This document shows positions 25,040-35,017 of a stretch of 64,000 nucleotides of DNA, piece after piece. The notes under the pieces are model-generated. The model ran no database searches, was not told the DNA's origin, and worked only from the letters and a program-made list of their open reading frames with translations. Origin of the DNA: Oceanihabitans sediminis (GTDB taxonomy: Bacteria > Bacteroidota > Bacteroidia > Flavobacteriales > Flavobacteriaceae); contig NZ_QPIG01000001.1 in the NCBI RefSeq assembly GCF_003337215.1, positions 558,001-622,000 of the forward strand, read 5' to 3'. Each line of letters begins with the position of its first letter. Within the stretch, counting starts at the first letter, position 1. A program made the translations under genes and the position numbers.

Positions 25040-25806
25040 TATTTAAGTACAATTTCTTCGTATCCTGAAGGAATACGGAATGGGAAACTTAGTTTTGAAT
25101 TTAAGGTTAAGGATCTAAATTCTAAATTTACATTCGTTTCTTCATTAGCTTCTACAGCGTGTATTTTTATAGTTTCTGGAAATGTTTGCTTATCTACTTT
25201 TTGATAACTTGTATAGTCTATTTGAAGCATTCTAAGCTCTTTCGCTTGTGCTAGCTGCTGAGAATTCATCTTAAAATGAGACGCATTCAATAGGTAAAAT
25301 AACTCTAAAGCTTCCGATTGTGTTTTCGGTTTTAAAATATACTGATCGTCTAAAGTTTGAACTTCAAAATCATCCTCTTTCAAACTATATAATGCTTCGC
25401 CAAGCAACAGATTTTGTACTTTATTAAAATCTAATTCTATACCCATTAAATCGCTTAAATAAGCATAGTTTCCGTCGAAATAGGTATTATCCCAATTATT
25501 ATAGAAAGCGACTCTAGTTGGGGTAATTAGAGCTTTAATAATTCCTAATTTACTAATCCAAATAACCTGGTCTTTTTCCATTCTAAAACTTACCGTGGTA
25601 CTTTTAGAATTGGAGCCTTCGGTATAATCTATCTTTAATCTACCAGCAAGTGTTTCAAAATCTGGAGTAGATTTTAAATGTGCTTTTATAAGCTGTTTTG
25701 CTGAAAGATTTAAATTACCTTCTCCTGTTGCAACTGTTTTGGAAGATTTACAACCAAACAGTAGAACAACAAAGGAAAGTATATATATAACACGTTTTAA
25801 CTGCAT
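25039..25806 (-). CDS. DUF4292 lipoprotein
   Basis: 255 residues with a lipoprotein signal ending at C19 (VVLLFGC). The mature protein begins KSSKTVATGEGN and shows the DUF4292 pattern: LAGRLKIDYTEG, VSFRMEKDQVIWISKLGIIK and LLLGEALYSL. It is probably a LolA/LolB-like beta fold on the periplasmic side. The family's biochemical role is not known; a link to envelope lipoprotein or lipid handling is inference. It overlaps the EnvC-like gene by one base and the TPR gene by one base (stop/start overlap), a strong sign of translational coupling. Confidence 0.88.
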   Translation of the reverse strand: MQLKRVIYILSFVVLLFGCKSSKTVATGEGNLNLSAKQLIKAHLKSTPDFETLAGRLKIDYTEGSNSKSTTVSFRMEKDQVIWISKLGIIKALITPTRVAFYNNWDNTYFDGNYAYLSDLMGIELDFNKVQNLLLGEALYSLKEDDFEVQTLDDQYILKPKTQSEALELFYLLNASHFKMNSQQLAQAKELRMLQIDYTSYQKVDKQTFPETIKIHAVEANEETNVNLEFRSLTLNSKLSFPFRIPSGYEEIVLK

Positions 25807-27167
25807 TAATTTTTAAGTTCTAATTGTTTTACTTTATCAATAAACGACTTTGCCTTACTTGTATTGTTTAGTTGGGTATATGCGATGCTTAATTGTTTAT
25901 AAAAATCGATTTCCATATTGGTATCTTCAATAATATAATCTAAACCTGCTTCTAAGTTTCTAATAGCTTTTTGCGGCTGGTTTAAGTTGTTTTGAGCTAC
26001 TGCATTTACCAAATAAAATATAGGCTGTGAAGGGTAATTTCCTAAAGCTTCACTACTCATTTTTTCTGCTTCGGTATAATTTTCTACTTCAAGATATAAT
26101 AACATTACATTACGAAGTACACCAAAGTTATCTGGCTCTTTTTGTAAAGCTTGCTTATAATAGTCTAATGCCTTTTGCTTTTCCCCTTTTGCTAAAAAAT
26201 ATTGGGCAAGTTCAATGCTAGATTTTCCCTTTTCATCTTCGGTGACTTTAGAGGTAATCTCTACTAACTGACTTTCGTATTCTGGGTTTTCACCTACAAA
26301 CTTTACAAAGTCTGAAAGCACCATCATTTTTGCTTCAGGCTTAATTTGAGTACTGTTTAAAACTATTTCCATAGACGAAACAGCTTTGTCTGCCTCCTTA
26401 TTATCTAAGTAAAACTTATATAAAGCCAAATGCACTAACTGGGAATTAGGGTGACTTTCTAGAAGTTTTTTTGCAGTTTCAAAAGCCTTTTGTTTTTCGT
26501 TATTTTCACTATATCTATAAATTAGAGACAGGTAGTTTTTCTCTTCATCTGGATTGTCTGCTACGCGTTCTTCTAGATTTTCTATCTGTTCTTTTTTATT
26601 TCCGGTGATATGGTAAATACGATTTCTAACGCGATCTCTTTCGGCTGAAACACCTTTCTCTGCATCTATTTCATCTAAAACTTTTAAAGCTTCCTCAAAA
26701 TTCCTGCTTTTAACGTAAAGTGTCACCAAATCTTCTTTATAATCTGGATGATACTTTACTAGTTGCTTTACAGTTTGTATTGCTTTATCTGTCTCGTTTA
26801 GTTTGGAATAGGTCACATAAAGCTCGTCTAAAAACCACTCGTTATCTGGTTCTTTTTTAACTGCTTTTTTTAGCGCTTCTTCTGCGAGCCCGAAATCTTT
26901 AAGCTTATTGTAGTTTTTACCTAATTCGAAATATAAGGCAGGATCTGAATCATCTAACTTTTCGCATTTCAGTAAAGCTTCCACTGCACGATCATAATTC
27001 TCAATTCCCTTTTGCTTTAAAGCTTCAAAGAATAATTCTTGATATGCATCTGAAACATCTCCTAAATCATCTTCAGGTTTTTTATTGAAATCCACCTGCG
27101 CATAATTTACCTGCGGAAAAAGAAAAATTCCGAAGACAAAAAAGAGTATGTACAGTTGTTTTTTCAT
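25806..27167 (-). CDS. Exported TPR protein
   Basis: 453 residues. A signal peptide (about 1-23, ending VNYAQ) is followed by about ten tetratricopeptide units, with the clearest at AVEALLKCEKLDDSDPALYF, AEEALKKAVKKEPDNEWFLD and ALDYYKQALQKEPDNFGVLR. TPR arrays bind partner proteins. Being first in the operon with DUF4292 and EnvC-like genes, it likely serves an envelope assembly task in the periplasm. The gene is conserved in this position in Flavobacteriia as far as I recall. Confidence 0.87.
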   Translation of the reverse strand: MKKQLYILFFVFGIFLFPQVNYAQVDFNKKPEDDLGDVSDAYQELFFEALKQKGIENYDRAVEALLKCEKLDDSDPALYFELGKNYNKLKDFGLAEEALKKAVKKEPDNEWFLDELYVTYSKLNETDKAIQTVKQLVKYHPDYKEDLVTLYVKSRNFEEALKVLDEIDAEKGVSAERDRVRNRIYHITGNKKEQIENLEERVADNPDEEKNYLSLIYRYSENNEKQKAFETAKKLLESHPNSQLVHLALYKFYLDNKEADKAVSSMEIVLNSTQIKPEAKMMVLSDFVKFVGENPEYESQLVEITSKVTEDEKGKSSIELAQYFLAKGEKQKALDYYKQALQKEPDNFGVLRNVMLLYLEVENYTEAEKMSSEALGNYPSQPIFYLVNAVAQNNLNQPQKAIRNLEAGLDYIIEDTNMEIDFYKQLSIAYTQLNNTSKAKSFIDKVKQLELKN

Positions 27168-27218
27168 TTAATTTACCTGAAAAATAAGTTTATTTCTAAT
27201 TAAAGTAGGAAGCAATAG

Positions 27219-28238
27219 TTATTCCAAAATAGAATAATCACCAATACTTATTTTAGTGAATTCGCCGTTATACTTTACATGATTACCAATCATTGCTTCA
27301 TCTAGCTTAGCGTTTCTGATACTGGTATTATTTTGTATTAAGCTGTTTTTAATGCTAGCATTTTCGATAGTACAATTGTTTCCTATAGATACATTTGGTC
27401 CAACTGTAGCGTTTACGAGTTTTACATTTTCACCGATATAACAAGGTTCTATGATTTTTGAGTTCTCTAAGCTTACAGAATCTGCAATTAATTGCTCTTC
27501 GTTATCTGCTTTTAAGAAACCAAGCATTCTTGTATTGGTTTCAATGGTAACGGTTTTGTTTCCACAGTCCATCCACTCATCTACGGTTCCTGTTTTGAAA
27601 ACTTTCCCTTCGGCCATCATTCGTAAAATACCATCATTGATTTGGTACTCGCCTCCATTGGTAATGTTTTCGTCTAAAATTTCTTGAAGTTTCCCTTTTA
27701 AAACAGCTACATCTTTAAAATAATAAATACCAATTACCGCTTGATCGCTAACAAAGTTCTCTGGTTTTTCAACAAGCTCTGTGATATTCTCTTCGGCGTT
27801 TAATTTTACTACTCCGTAAGCCTCAGGATTCTCAACAATTTTTGTCCAAATTACCGCATCTGCTTCAGGGTCTAAGTTAAAATCTGCACGGATTAAAGTA
27901 TCTGCATAAGCAATAACTGCTGGTCCGGAAAGAGAAGGTTCTGCACACATGATTGCATGACCTGTTCCTAAAGGTTGGTCTTGTCTGTAAATAGACGCTT
28001 TTGCTCCAAGGCTTTCTGCTAATGCTACTAAGCTTTTAACTACATCATCACCAAACCAAGCTGGATCCCCTAAAACAAAAGCTATTTCTTCTATAGGTTG
28101 TTTTAAAACCTTAGCAATATCTTTTACTAATCGGTGTACAATTGGTTGTCCTGCTACAGGAATTAATGGTTTTGGAACTGTTAAACTATGTGGACGAAGA
28201 CGAGAACCTCGTCCTGCCATTGGTACTATTATTTTCAT
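27219..28238 (-). CDS. Sugar-phosphate nucleotidyltransferase with left-handed beta-helix tail
   Basis: 339 residues. The nucleotidyltransferase domain (about 1-235) carries the signature MAGRGSRLRPHSLTVPKPLI and the later blocks PLGTGHAIMCAE, YADTLI and NGGEYQINDGILRMM. A hexapeptide-type beta helix (about 255-339) follows, with EPCYIGENVKLVNATVGPN. It transfers a nucleotidyl group to a sugar 1-phosphate (glucose or a related sugar). The combination resembles bifunctional GlmU-like or thymidylyl/uridylyltransferases, but the second activity is not clear. It sits between the TPR operon and dut. Confidence 0.85.
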   Translation of the reverse strand: MKIIVPMAGRGSRLRPHSLTVPKPLIPVAGQPIVHRLVKDIAKVLKQPIEEIAFVLGDPAWFGDDVVKSLVALAESLGAKASIYRQDQPLGTGHAIMCAEPSLSGPAVIAYADTLIRADFNLDPEADAVIWTKIVENPEAYGVVKLNAEENITELVEKPENFVSDQAVIGIYYFKDVAVLKGKLQEILDENITNGGEYQINDGILRMMAEGKVFKTGTVDEWMDCGNKTVTIETNTRMLGFLKADNEEQLIADSVSLENSKIIEPCYIGENVKLVNATVGPNVSIGNNCTIENASIKNSLIQNNTSIRNAKLDEAMIGNHVKYNGEFTKISIGDYSILE

Positions 28239-28343
28239 ATTTTAATGTGATTCGATATTTATTTAGTTGTTGCTTTAATTGTCATGGTATATATACCATA
28301 GTTTCAATTTTATTGAATTAGAGATTGCTAGGTTCGTAGGAAT

Positions 28344-28778
28344 TTATTTAACTCCAGTAGACCCAAAACCACCTGCACCTCTATCGGTTTCAGAAAGTTC
28401 TGAAACTTCTTCCCATTCTGCTCTTTCGTGTTTTGCTATTACTAATTGTGCTACACGCTCTCCATTTTCAATTGTAAAGTCTTCGTTTGAAAGGTTTACT
28501 AAGATCACTCCTATTTCCCCTCTGTAATCTGCGTCTACGGTTCCAGGAGCATTTAATACAGTAATTCCTTTTTTAGCAGCTAAGCCACTTCTTGGTCTTA
28601 CTTGTGCTTCAAAACCTATAGGTAATTCTATAAACAAACCTGTTTTAACAATTGTTCTATCTAATGGCTTCAGTATAATTGGCTCTTGAATATTCGCTCT
28701 TAAGTCCATTCCTGCTGAAGCTATAGTTTCGTAGTTAGGTAATGCGTGACTAGATTTATTAATTATTTTAATTTTCAT
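28344..28778 (-). CDS. dut: dUTP diphosphatase
   Basis: 144 residues with all five trimeric dUTPase motifs in order: [17 protein letters not shown], the uracil-binding loop [21 protein letters not shown] and the C-terminal P-loop-like [10 protein letters not shown]. It hydrolyses dUTP to dUMP and diphosphate, keeping uracil out of DNA and feeding dTMP synthesis. It lies 43 bases downstream of the flippase gene and 105 bases before the nucleotidyltransferase. Confidence 0.97.
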   Translation of the reverse strand: MKIKIINKSSHALPNYETIASAGMDLRANIQEPIILKPLDRTIVKTGLFIELPIGFEAQVRPRSGLAAKKGITVLNAPGTVDADYRGEIGVILVNLSNEDFTIENGERVAQLVIAKHERAEWEEVSELSETDRGAGGFGSTGVK

Positions 28779-28821
28779 TTACTTCTAATTTCAATTTAAA
28801 CTATTCTTCCTAGTATATAAA

Positions 28822-30249
28822 TTATCTATTGATAAACATTCTTTTTAGCTCTTTTTTTTCTACTAGCAAAGCTATTGTCAAAAATAATAAAACTAAAGCG
28901 GTATTTAGATAATAGTTAGCATTTGTGTTTAAGGCAATTACTGAAAGAGCAACCGCTAAAAGCAAATAGCCTAATATAGCTTTTAAGTTATAAGGAACTG
29001 GATAGTGTTTTTGACCAATATAATAAGATAGCACCATCATTGCTCCATAAGCTAATAAGGTTGCCCAGGCAGCTGCAATAAAACCTATTTGCTCTATCAT
29101 TACTATATTGAAGACAATGGTAATTATTGCACCAACAATAGACAAGTACATTCCGTAGCGTGTTTTATCTGTAAGTTTATACCAAATTGCAAGATTGAAA
29201 TATATTCCCAAACACAGATTTGCCAATAAAACGATAGGTACAATTTCAATTGCAAGCCAATAGCTTTCATCTCTAACAATAAACTCTTTAAAGATATCTA
29301 AGTAAGCTATAATAAACACAAGCATGGCGCTACCAAAAATCACAAAGTACTTCATGATGGTTGCATAGGTTTGCTTGGCGTTCTTCTCTTGCGCATGATT
29401 AAAGAAAAATGGTTCTGCACCTAGTTTAAACGCTTGAATAAAAATAGTCATAAATACAGCAATCTTATAACAACCGCTATAAGCACCATTTATATCTTTT
29501 CCTAATGCACTTGGAAGTAACCACTTATCAAAATTTTCATTAATTACATATGCCATACCTGCCACCATTATAGGCCAGCCATAGTTTAAAAGTTGCTTAA
29601 ATATAGGGATACTGAATTGTAGTTTTGTTCTTAAGAAATATGGTATTAACAATAAAAATGTAGCAATACTAGCAACAAGGTTTGCGATAAAAATATACTT
29701 CACTAAATCTGCACTATCGTACTCCGGGTAATTGATGCCGTATTTAGGAATAGCCCATAAAAAGAAGAAATTAAGAAGTACAACTATAATAATGTTTGCA
29801 ATTTTTATAGAAGCAAATTTAATAGGCCTTCCGGTGGCTCTTAGGTATGCAAAAGGAATTGCAACAAGAGCATCTAGCACTAAAACTCCGACTAATAAAT
29901 TAAAATATGTTTGATCGAGGTTTACTAATGCTGCTAGTTGTTGATTGAAAGAAAAAACAACACCTAAAAACAATAAGGAAGTTACCGTTAAACTAATTAA
30001 AGCCGTAGAGAAAACTTTCTGTTTATCTTCACTTTTACTAAAAAACCTAAAGAAAGCTGTTTCCATTCCATAGGTAAGAAGCACATTGAAAAAAGCTGCG
30101 TAAACGTAAAAAGTAGTATTATCGGAATAGCTTACAGTTCCTAGAGTTTTGGTATGAAGAGGAACTAAAATAAAGTTCATAAGTCTAGGTAACACAGTTG
30201 CTAGACCATAAATGATGGTGTCTTTAAAGAACTTTTTTAATGCACTCAA
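28822..30249 (-). CDS. Polysaccharide flippase, Wzx/MATE-like
   Basis: 475 residues with about 14 predicted membrane helices. The N terminus, FFKDTIIYGLATVLPRLMNF, is typical of the polysaccharide transport (PST) family. These flippases carry undecaprenyl-linked sugars across the inner membrane. It is not in the main polysaccharide locus and is followed by dut and the nucleotidyltransferase. A lipid II flippase role similar to MurJ cannot be ruled out. It ends with a charged tail (VEKKELKRMFINR). Confidence 0.88.
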   Translation of the reverse strand: MSALKKFFKDTIIYGLATVLPRLMNFILVPLHTKTLGTVSYSDNTTFYVYAAFFNVLLTYGMETAFFRFFSKSEDKQKVFSTALISLTVTSLLFLGVVFSFNQQLAALVNLDQTYFNLLVGVLVLDALVAIPFAYLRATGRPIKFASIKIANIIIVVLLNFFFLWAIPKYGINYPEYDSADLVKYIFIANLVASIATFLLLIPYFLRTKLQFSIPIFKQLLNYGWPIMVAGMAYVINENFDKWLLPSALGKDINGAYSGCYKIAVFMTIFIQAFKLGAEPFFFNHAQEKNAKQTYATIMKYFVIFGSAMLVFIIAYLDIFKEFIVRDESYWLAIEIVPIVLLANLCLGIYFNLAIWYKLTDKTRYGMYLSIVGAIITIVFNIVMIEQIGFIAAAWATLLAYGAMMVLSYYIGQKHYPVPYNLKAILGYLLLAVALSVIALNTNANYYLNTALVLLFLTIALLVEKKELKRMFINR

Positions 30250-30312
30250 GAAGTTTGTTTTTTAATTCTGCTAAATATACACGAATAATAAACGTTTTGC
30301 AATGCTTATTGC

Positions 30313-30849
30313 TTATTGTCCAGGTTGGGTTGCGGGATATATTTCCATAGGTTTTTTAAATAGATTTTTAATTTTAAAATATTTGATGGTATTACGTTGG
30401 TTATATCCAACTACACACTCATTATCCTTTAATTTAAAGGGAAATTCATCCTTAGATGGTATTTGGTTAGCATATTCCGATTCAGGCTCGCTACTCATAA
30501 TAATATCATTTGTATAATTAGCTTCTGTGATAAAGTTAGCGACATATCCTGGTTTTATTGTTTCTAATTTAGCGTGCATACCTCTAAAATAAACGCTTTC
30601 TAGTAAAACATTATTCGTATTATCTTTTACATAAATATGTAAATAAATACCAGAAGCACCACCTTTTACATCTGCAACCCAATGTTGATAGTAACTTTCT
30701 GTTATTTCTATTGGAGGGTTTTCTTGAATTAAATATTTATAGGAATTATTGTTTTCTGCATTGTTTTGTTTAACCGAAGAACAATTAAAAAAAGTAACAA
30801 AAGACAATAATACAGTCAAAGAAAGAAAACTAGTTTGGATTATTTTCAT
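30313..30849 (-). CDS. Lipoprotein, function unknown
   Basis: 178 residues. The signal is MKIIQTSFLSLTVLLSFVTF followed by FNC, with the lipidated Cys at 23. The mature part begins SSVKQNNAENNN and then forms a beta-rich domain (PIEITESYYQHWVADVKG; GIYLHIYVKDNTNNVLLESV). No family recognised with certainty; the pattern recalls small Flavobacteriia lipoproteins that follow ESYYQ.W.AG motifs. It stands alone, upstream of the flippase by 63 bases and after the atpG terminator. Confidence 0.75.
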   Translation of the reverse strand: MKIIQTSFLSLTVLLSFVTFFNCSSVKQNNAENNNSYKYLIQENPPIEITESYYQHWVADVKGGASGIYLHIYVKDNTNNVLLESVYFRGMHAKLETIKPGYVANFITEANYTNDIIMSSEPESEYANQIPSKDEFPFKLKDNECVVGYNQRNTIKYFKIKNLFKKPMEIYPATQPGQ

Positions 30850-30896
30850 AACGAATATTAGTTATTTTAAAGATAATAAATCAAATAGTATTCCAT

Positions 30897-30924
30897 AAAA
30901 AAACCTCACAGATTGTGAGGTTTT
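30897..30924 (-). terminator. Terminator of the porW-atp operon
   Basis: On the minus strand the stem aaaacctcaca/tgtgaggtttt has a three-base loop and is followed by seven Ts. It lies 41 bases after the atpG stop. Confidence 0.92.
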
Positions 30925-30964
30925 AATTTTGTATTTATAAGAATCCTGTATGTGAAGGAGTTTA

Positions 30965-31825
30965 TTAATTATTTAAAGCTTCTGCTCCACCAACAATCTC
31001 TAAGATTTCATTAGTAATAGCTGCTTGACGCGCTTTATTATAAGTTAACTTAAGTTGGTCTCTTAATTCTGTTGCGTTATCTGTTGCTTTATGCATTGCT
31101 GTCATACGAGCACCGTGTTCACTAGCAAAAGAATCTCTAATTCCTTTGTATAATTGTGTTTTTAACGACTTAGGAATTAATTCCTCAACTATTTCTAATT
31201 TAGAAGGTTCAAAAATATAATCTGAATTAGTATCTGCTTCTCCTTCAATAGGAACAATTGGTAAAAACTGCTCTGTAGTTACAATTTGTGTAGCTGCATT
31301 TTTAAATCTGTTATAAACGATTTCGATTTTATCAAACTCGCCAGCAACAAACTTTTCCATTAGCATTTCTGCTATTTCTGCTACATTATCAAAAGTTAAA
31401 TCATCAAATATATCACAGTTGTTAGCAATAACTTTGTTTGTCTTATTAAAAGCATCATTTGCTTTTTTACCAATAGCTACATAAGAAACTTCTTGGTTAG
31501 CATACTTTTCTGATGTTAATAAGTTTACTTGCTTGATGATGTTTGAGTTAAATGCTCCACATAATCCTCTGTTAGAAGTAACTGCAACAATTAACACTTT
31601 TTCTACCTCACGTTGTTCTGCATATTTACTTCCAGAATCTCCTTCTAAAGTAGCACTTAAGCTTTGTAAAAGCTCTGTTAACTTATCTGAATAAGGACGC
31701 ATTGCTGTAATAGCATCTTGTGCTTTCTTTAACTTTGCAGCAGATACCATTTTCATGGCACTGGTAATCTGCATCGTGGAAGATACTGATGTTATTCTGT
31801 TACGTATTTCTTTAAGATTCGCCAT
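30965..31825 (-). CDS. atpG: ATP synthase F1 gamma subunit
   Basis: 286 residues. N-terminal helix NLKEIRNRITSVSSTMQITS AMKMV (central stalk) and C-terminal helix NKARQAAITNEILEIVGGAEAL pair into the rotor coiled coil. The Rossmann-like middle has TSNRGLCGAFNSNIIKQV. The subunit links the c-ring to the catalytic head. It is the last gene of the operon; atpD (beta) and atpC (epsilon) do not follow as in many phyla but must lie elsewhere. Confidence 0.98.
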   Translation of the reverse strand: MANLKEIRNRITSVSSTMQITSAMKMVSAAKLKKAQDAITAMRPYSDKLTELLQSLSATLEGDSGSKYAEQREVEKVLIVAVTSNRGLCGAFNSNIIKQVNLLTSEKYANQEVSYVAIGKKANDAFNKTNKVIANNCDIFDDLTFDNVAEIAEMLMEKFVAGEFDKIEIVYNRFKNAATQIVTTEQFLPIVPIEGEADTNSDYIFEPSKLEIVEELIPKSLKTQLYKGIRDSFASEHGARMTAMHKATDNATELRDQLKLTYNKARQAAITNEILEIVGGAEALNN

Positions 31826-31930
31826 TCTTTATTTTATAAAGACTCTTAGACTGTGCTTAGAGTGACATTAATTTAACTTTTAAAATTTAGAGTTATGAGT
31901 TTGTTTGCTCATAACTCTAAACTATATTTT

Positions 31931-33511
31931 TTAAGCTTTATACTTAGCTGAAAGGTCTTTACTTACAGCTACTAATGTATCTGTTACCTCGTCAGTTAAT
32001 TTTCCTGCTTTAAGAGTATCTAAAATTCCTCTGTGTTTGTTGTTTAAGAATTCGATGTAATCTCTTTCAAATTCTTTTACTTTTTCTACAGGAACGTCTT
32101 TTAATAAGTTTTTAGATCCAGCATAAATAATTGCAATTTGATCTTCTACTGTATAAGGATCGTTTTCTGCTTGTTTAAGGATTTCAACGTTACGTTTTCC
32201 TTTTTCTATTACGTTTAAAGTAACTGCATCTAAATCTGAACCAAATTTCGCGAAAGCTTCTAACTCACGGAAAGCTGCTTGGTCTAATTTTAATGTACCA
32301 GATACTTTCTTCATAGATTTGATCTGTGCGTTACCTCCAACACGAGATACAGAAATACCTACGTTAATTGCTGGACGTACACCAGAGTTAAATAAATCTC
32401 CATCTAAGAAGATTTGTCCGTCTGTAATAGAAATTACGTTTGTTGGGATATATGCAGAAACGTCACCCGCTTGTGTTTCAATGATTGGTAAAGCAGTTAA
32501 AGAACCACCACCTTTTACCATTGGTTTTAAATTGTCTGGTAAATCGTTCATTTCTCTAGCAATAGCATCGTTGTTGATGATTTTTGCAGAACGCTCTAAT
32601 AAACGAGAGTGTAAGTAGAAAACGTCACCTGGGTACGCCTCACGTCCTGGTGGACGACGTAATAATAAAGATACCTCACGGTATGCAACTGCTTGTTTAG
32701 ATAAATCGTCATAGATAATTAAAGCTGGACGACCAGTATCTCTAAAGTACTCTCCAATTGCAGCTCCTGCCATTGGTGCATAAACTTGCATTGGCGCAGG
32801 ATCTGATGCATTTGCAGCAACAATAGTTGTGTAAGCTAATGCTCCTTTTTCTTCTAATACTTTAGCGATGTTTGCTACTGTAGACGCTTTTTGTCCTACA
32901 GCAACATATATACAATATACAGGCTCACCTGCATCGTAAAATTCTTTTTGATTTAAGATAGTATCAATACAAACAGTTGTTTTACCTGTTTGTCTATCTC
33001 CAATAACCAACTCACGTTGTCCACGTCCTACAGGAATCATTGCGTCAATAGACTTGATACCTGTTTGTAATGGTTCTGTTACTGGTTCACGATAAATTAC
33101 TCCTGGAGCTTTACGCTCTAGTGGCATTTGGTAAGTTTCTCCAGTGATTGGTCCTTTACCATCAATTGGATTTCCTAAAGTGTCTACTACACGACCAACA
33201 ATACCTTCACCTACGTTGATAGATGCGATACGTCCTGTACGTTTAACTGTAGATCCTTCTGCAACTACTTTAGAGTGTCCTAATAGTACGATACCAACAT
33301 TATCTTGTTCTAGGTTAAGTACAATTCCTTCTAGACCTCCATCAAATTCTACTAACTCACCATATTGTGCGTTAGAAAGTCCGTATGCACGTACAATACC
33401 ATCACCTACTGTTAATACTGTTCCTACTTCGTCAAGAGAAGCTCCTGCTTCAAACCCTTGTAGTTGTTGTTTTAAGATTGCTGAAATTTCAGCTGGTTTT
33501 ACTTCTGCCAT
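31931..33511 (-). CDS. atpA: ATP synthase F1 alpha subunit
   Basis: 526 residues, slightly longer than typical (500-515). The non-catalytic nucleotide site is GDRQTGKTT, with IYDDLSKQA and the alpha-beta signature [10 protein letters not shown]. The N terminus [17 protein letters not shown] contacts delta. It forms the alternating hexamer with the beta subunit, whose gene is not in the window. The downstream atpG starts after 105 bases. Confidence 0.98.
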   Translation of the reverse strand: MAEVKPAEISAILKQQLQGFEAGASLDEVGTVLTVGDGIVRAYGLSNAQYGELVEFDGGLEGIVLNLEQDNVGIVLLGHSKVVAEGSTVKRTGRIASINVGEGIVGRVVDTLGNPIDGKGPITGETYQMPLERKAPGVIYREPVTEPLQTGIKSIDAMIPVGRGQRELVIGDRQTGKTTVCIDTILNQKEFYDAGEPVYCIYVAVGQKASTVANIAKVLEEKGALAYTTIVAANASDPAPMQVYAPMAGAAIGEYFRDTGRPALIIYDDLSKQAVAYREVSLLLRRPPGREAYPGDVFYLHSRLLERSAKIINNDAIAREMNDLPDNLKPMVKGGGSLTALPIIETQAGDVSAYIPTNVISITDGQIFLDGDLFNSGVRPAINVGISVSRVGGNAQIKSMKKVSGTLKLDQAAFRELEAFAKFGSDLDAVTLNVIEKGKRNVEILKQAENDPYTVEDQIAIIYAGSKNLLKDVPVEKVKEFERDYIEFLNNKHRGILDTLKAGKLTDEVTDTLVAVSKDLSAKYKA

Positions 33512-33517
33512 TTTATT

Positions 33518-34054
33518 TTAATTTAAAGTAAATTCTCTTTTTAACTTATTTAATTTATTTGCTATACTAGCATTGTATTGTTTATCACCTACTTGTAATA
33601 TAAACCCACCTAAGATGCTTTCATCTACAATACTTTCTAATACAACACTTTTATTAGTAAGCTCTTTTAATTTTGCAAGTACCTTAGCTTCTAAATCGCT
33701 AGTCATTGGTATTGCGGTAGTAACTTTTGCAACTTGTTTTCCGTTTAATTCGTCAAAAAGTTGACTATATTTTGTAGCAACTTGGCCTAAGATATTAATT
33801 CTTTTGTTAGTTACTAAAACATCTATTAGCTTTTTTGTAGCTTCATTTAAATCTGGGAAAACTTGTAGTAATATATTTTTCTTAGATTCTGTTTGAATTA
33901 CAGCGCTATTAAGTGCTTCATTTAAATCTTCATTATCTGATATAGTTACAGCAATTAATTGCATGTCATTATTAACAACATCTGCTAATTTTTGATCTGA
34001 AGCTAAGCTTAATATTGCTTTTGCGTAACGTATTGCTGCTCTTGATTCTGCCAT
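33518..34054 (-). CDS. atpH: ATP synthase F1 delta subunit
   Basis: 178 residues. N-terminal helical domain with RAAIRYAKAILSLA, and C-terminal part with VLESIVDESILGGFILQVGD, the family signature. It joins the peripheral stalk to the alpha subunit. Six bases separate its stop from the atpA start, and 67 bases separate it from atpF. Confidence 0.96.
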   Translation of the reverse strand: MAESRAAIRYAKAILSLASDQKLADVVNNDMQLIAVTISDNEDLNEALNSAVIQTESKKNILLQVFPDLNEATKKLIDVLVTNKRINILGQVATKYSQLFDELNGKQVAKVTTAIPMTSDLEAKVLAKLKELTNKSVVLESIVDESILGGFILQVGDKQYNASIANKLNKLKREFTLN

Positions 34055-34121
34055 AGCCTATCTTTAATCCTTTTTCTTTTGCGTTAAATAAAAGAGAAAA
34101 GGACTTCGTTTTAATTTATAA

Positions 34122-34622
34122 TTAGTTTAATGTTGCTTCACTTAACATAGACTCTACAAGTTTCGCTTGCTTGTCTTTGTTAGATAATTCTTCACGAACT
34201 ACTTTCTCCGCAATCTCTATAGAAAGATTTGCTACTTGAGATTTTAATTCTGCAACAGCTGCTTTCTTTTCGTTTTCTATTGCTAGTTGAGCATTAGAAA
34301 CCATTTTGTTTGCTTCTTCTTGCGCTTGCGTTTTTGCATCCTCGATCATCTTTTCTTTCATCTCGCGCGCTTCTTTAAGCATAGACTCACGTTCTGCACG
34401 TGCTTCTTTTAATAACTTTTCGTTATTAGCTTGTAGGTTTTGCATTTCAAGTTTAGCATTCTCAGCAGATTCTAATGCTTCTTGAATACCATCTTCTCTT
34501 GTTTGTAAGGCATCTAAAATAGGTTTCCATGCGAATACTCTCATTAATACAATTACTATTAATAAGATAAGTGCCTGCATAAAGAACAAGCCTACCGAAA
34601 AATCATTTAATAAAGTTTCCAT
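34122..34622 (-). CDS. atpF: ATP synthase F0 b subunit
   Basis: 166 residues. One N-terminal membrane helix (about 9-28, GLFFMQALILLIVIVLMRVF) is followed by a long Glu/Lys/Ala-rich coiled coil that forms the peripheral stalk. The block WKPILDALQTREDGIQEALE is typical. It lies between atpE and atpH in the standard order. Confidence 0.96.
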   Translation of the reverse strand: METLLNDFSVGLFFMQALILLIVIVLMRVFAWKPILDALQTREDGIQEALESAENAKLEMQNLQANNEKLLKEARAERESMLKEAREMKEKMIEDAKTQAQEEANKMVSNAQLAIENEKKAAVAELKSQVANLSIEIAEKVVREELSNKDKQAKLVESMLSEATLN

Positions 34623-34722
34623 TATATATAGATTATTAAAATTCTCTTTTTTTTGTTTAATTTAAAACAGTTTCTGCAACCAACCGTTGCAGAAACTTGT
34701 TTTTTTCTTTACTGGGAAATTC

Positions 34723-34923
<201 letters not shown>

Positions 34924-35017
34924 TTATAAATATTAATTAAACAAATTCTTAATTTAAGCCTAAACACTTTTAGTGTTTCAACTATATAATGAATGCTACA
35001 AGTAGCTTTCTTAATTT

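Noticed and set aside
32319-33521. Plus-strand ORFs opposite atpA (32319-32618 and 33144-33521)
   Set aside because: They are shadows of a strongly conserved gene with Ser/Pro-rich composition and no start signals.
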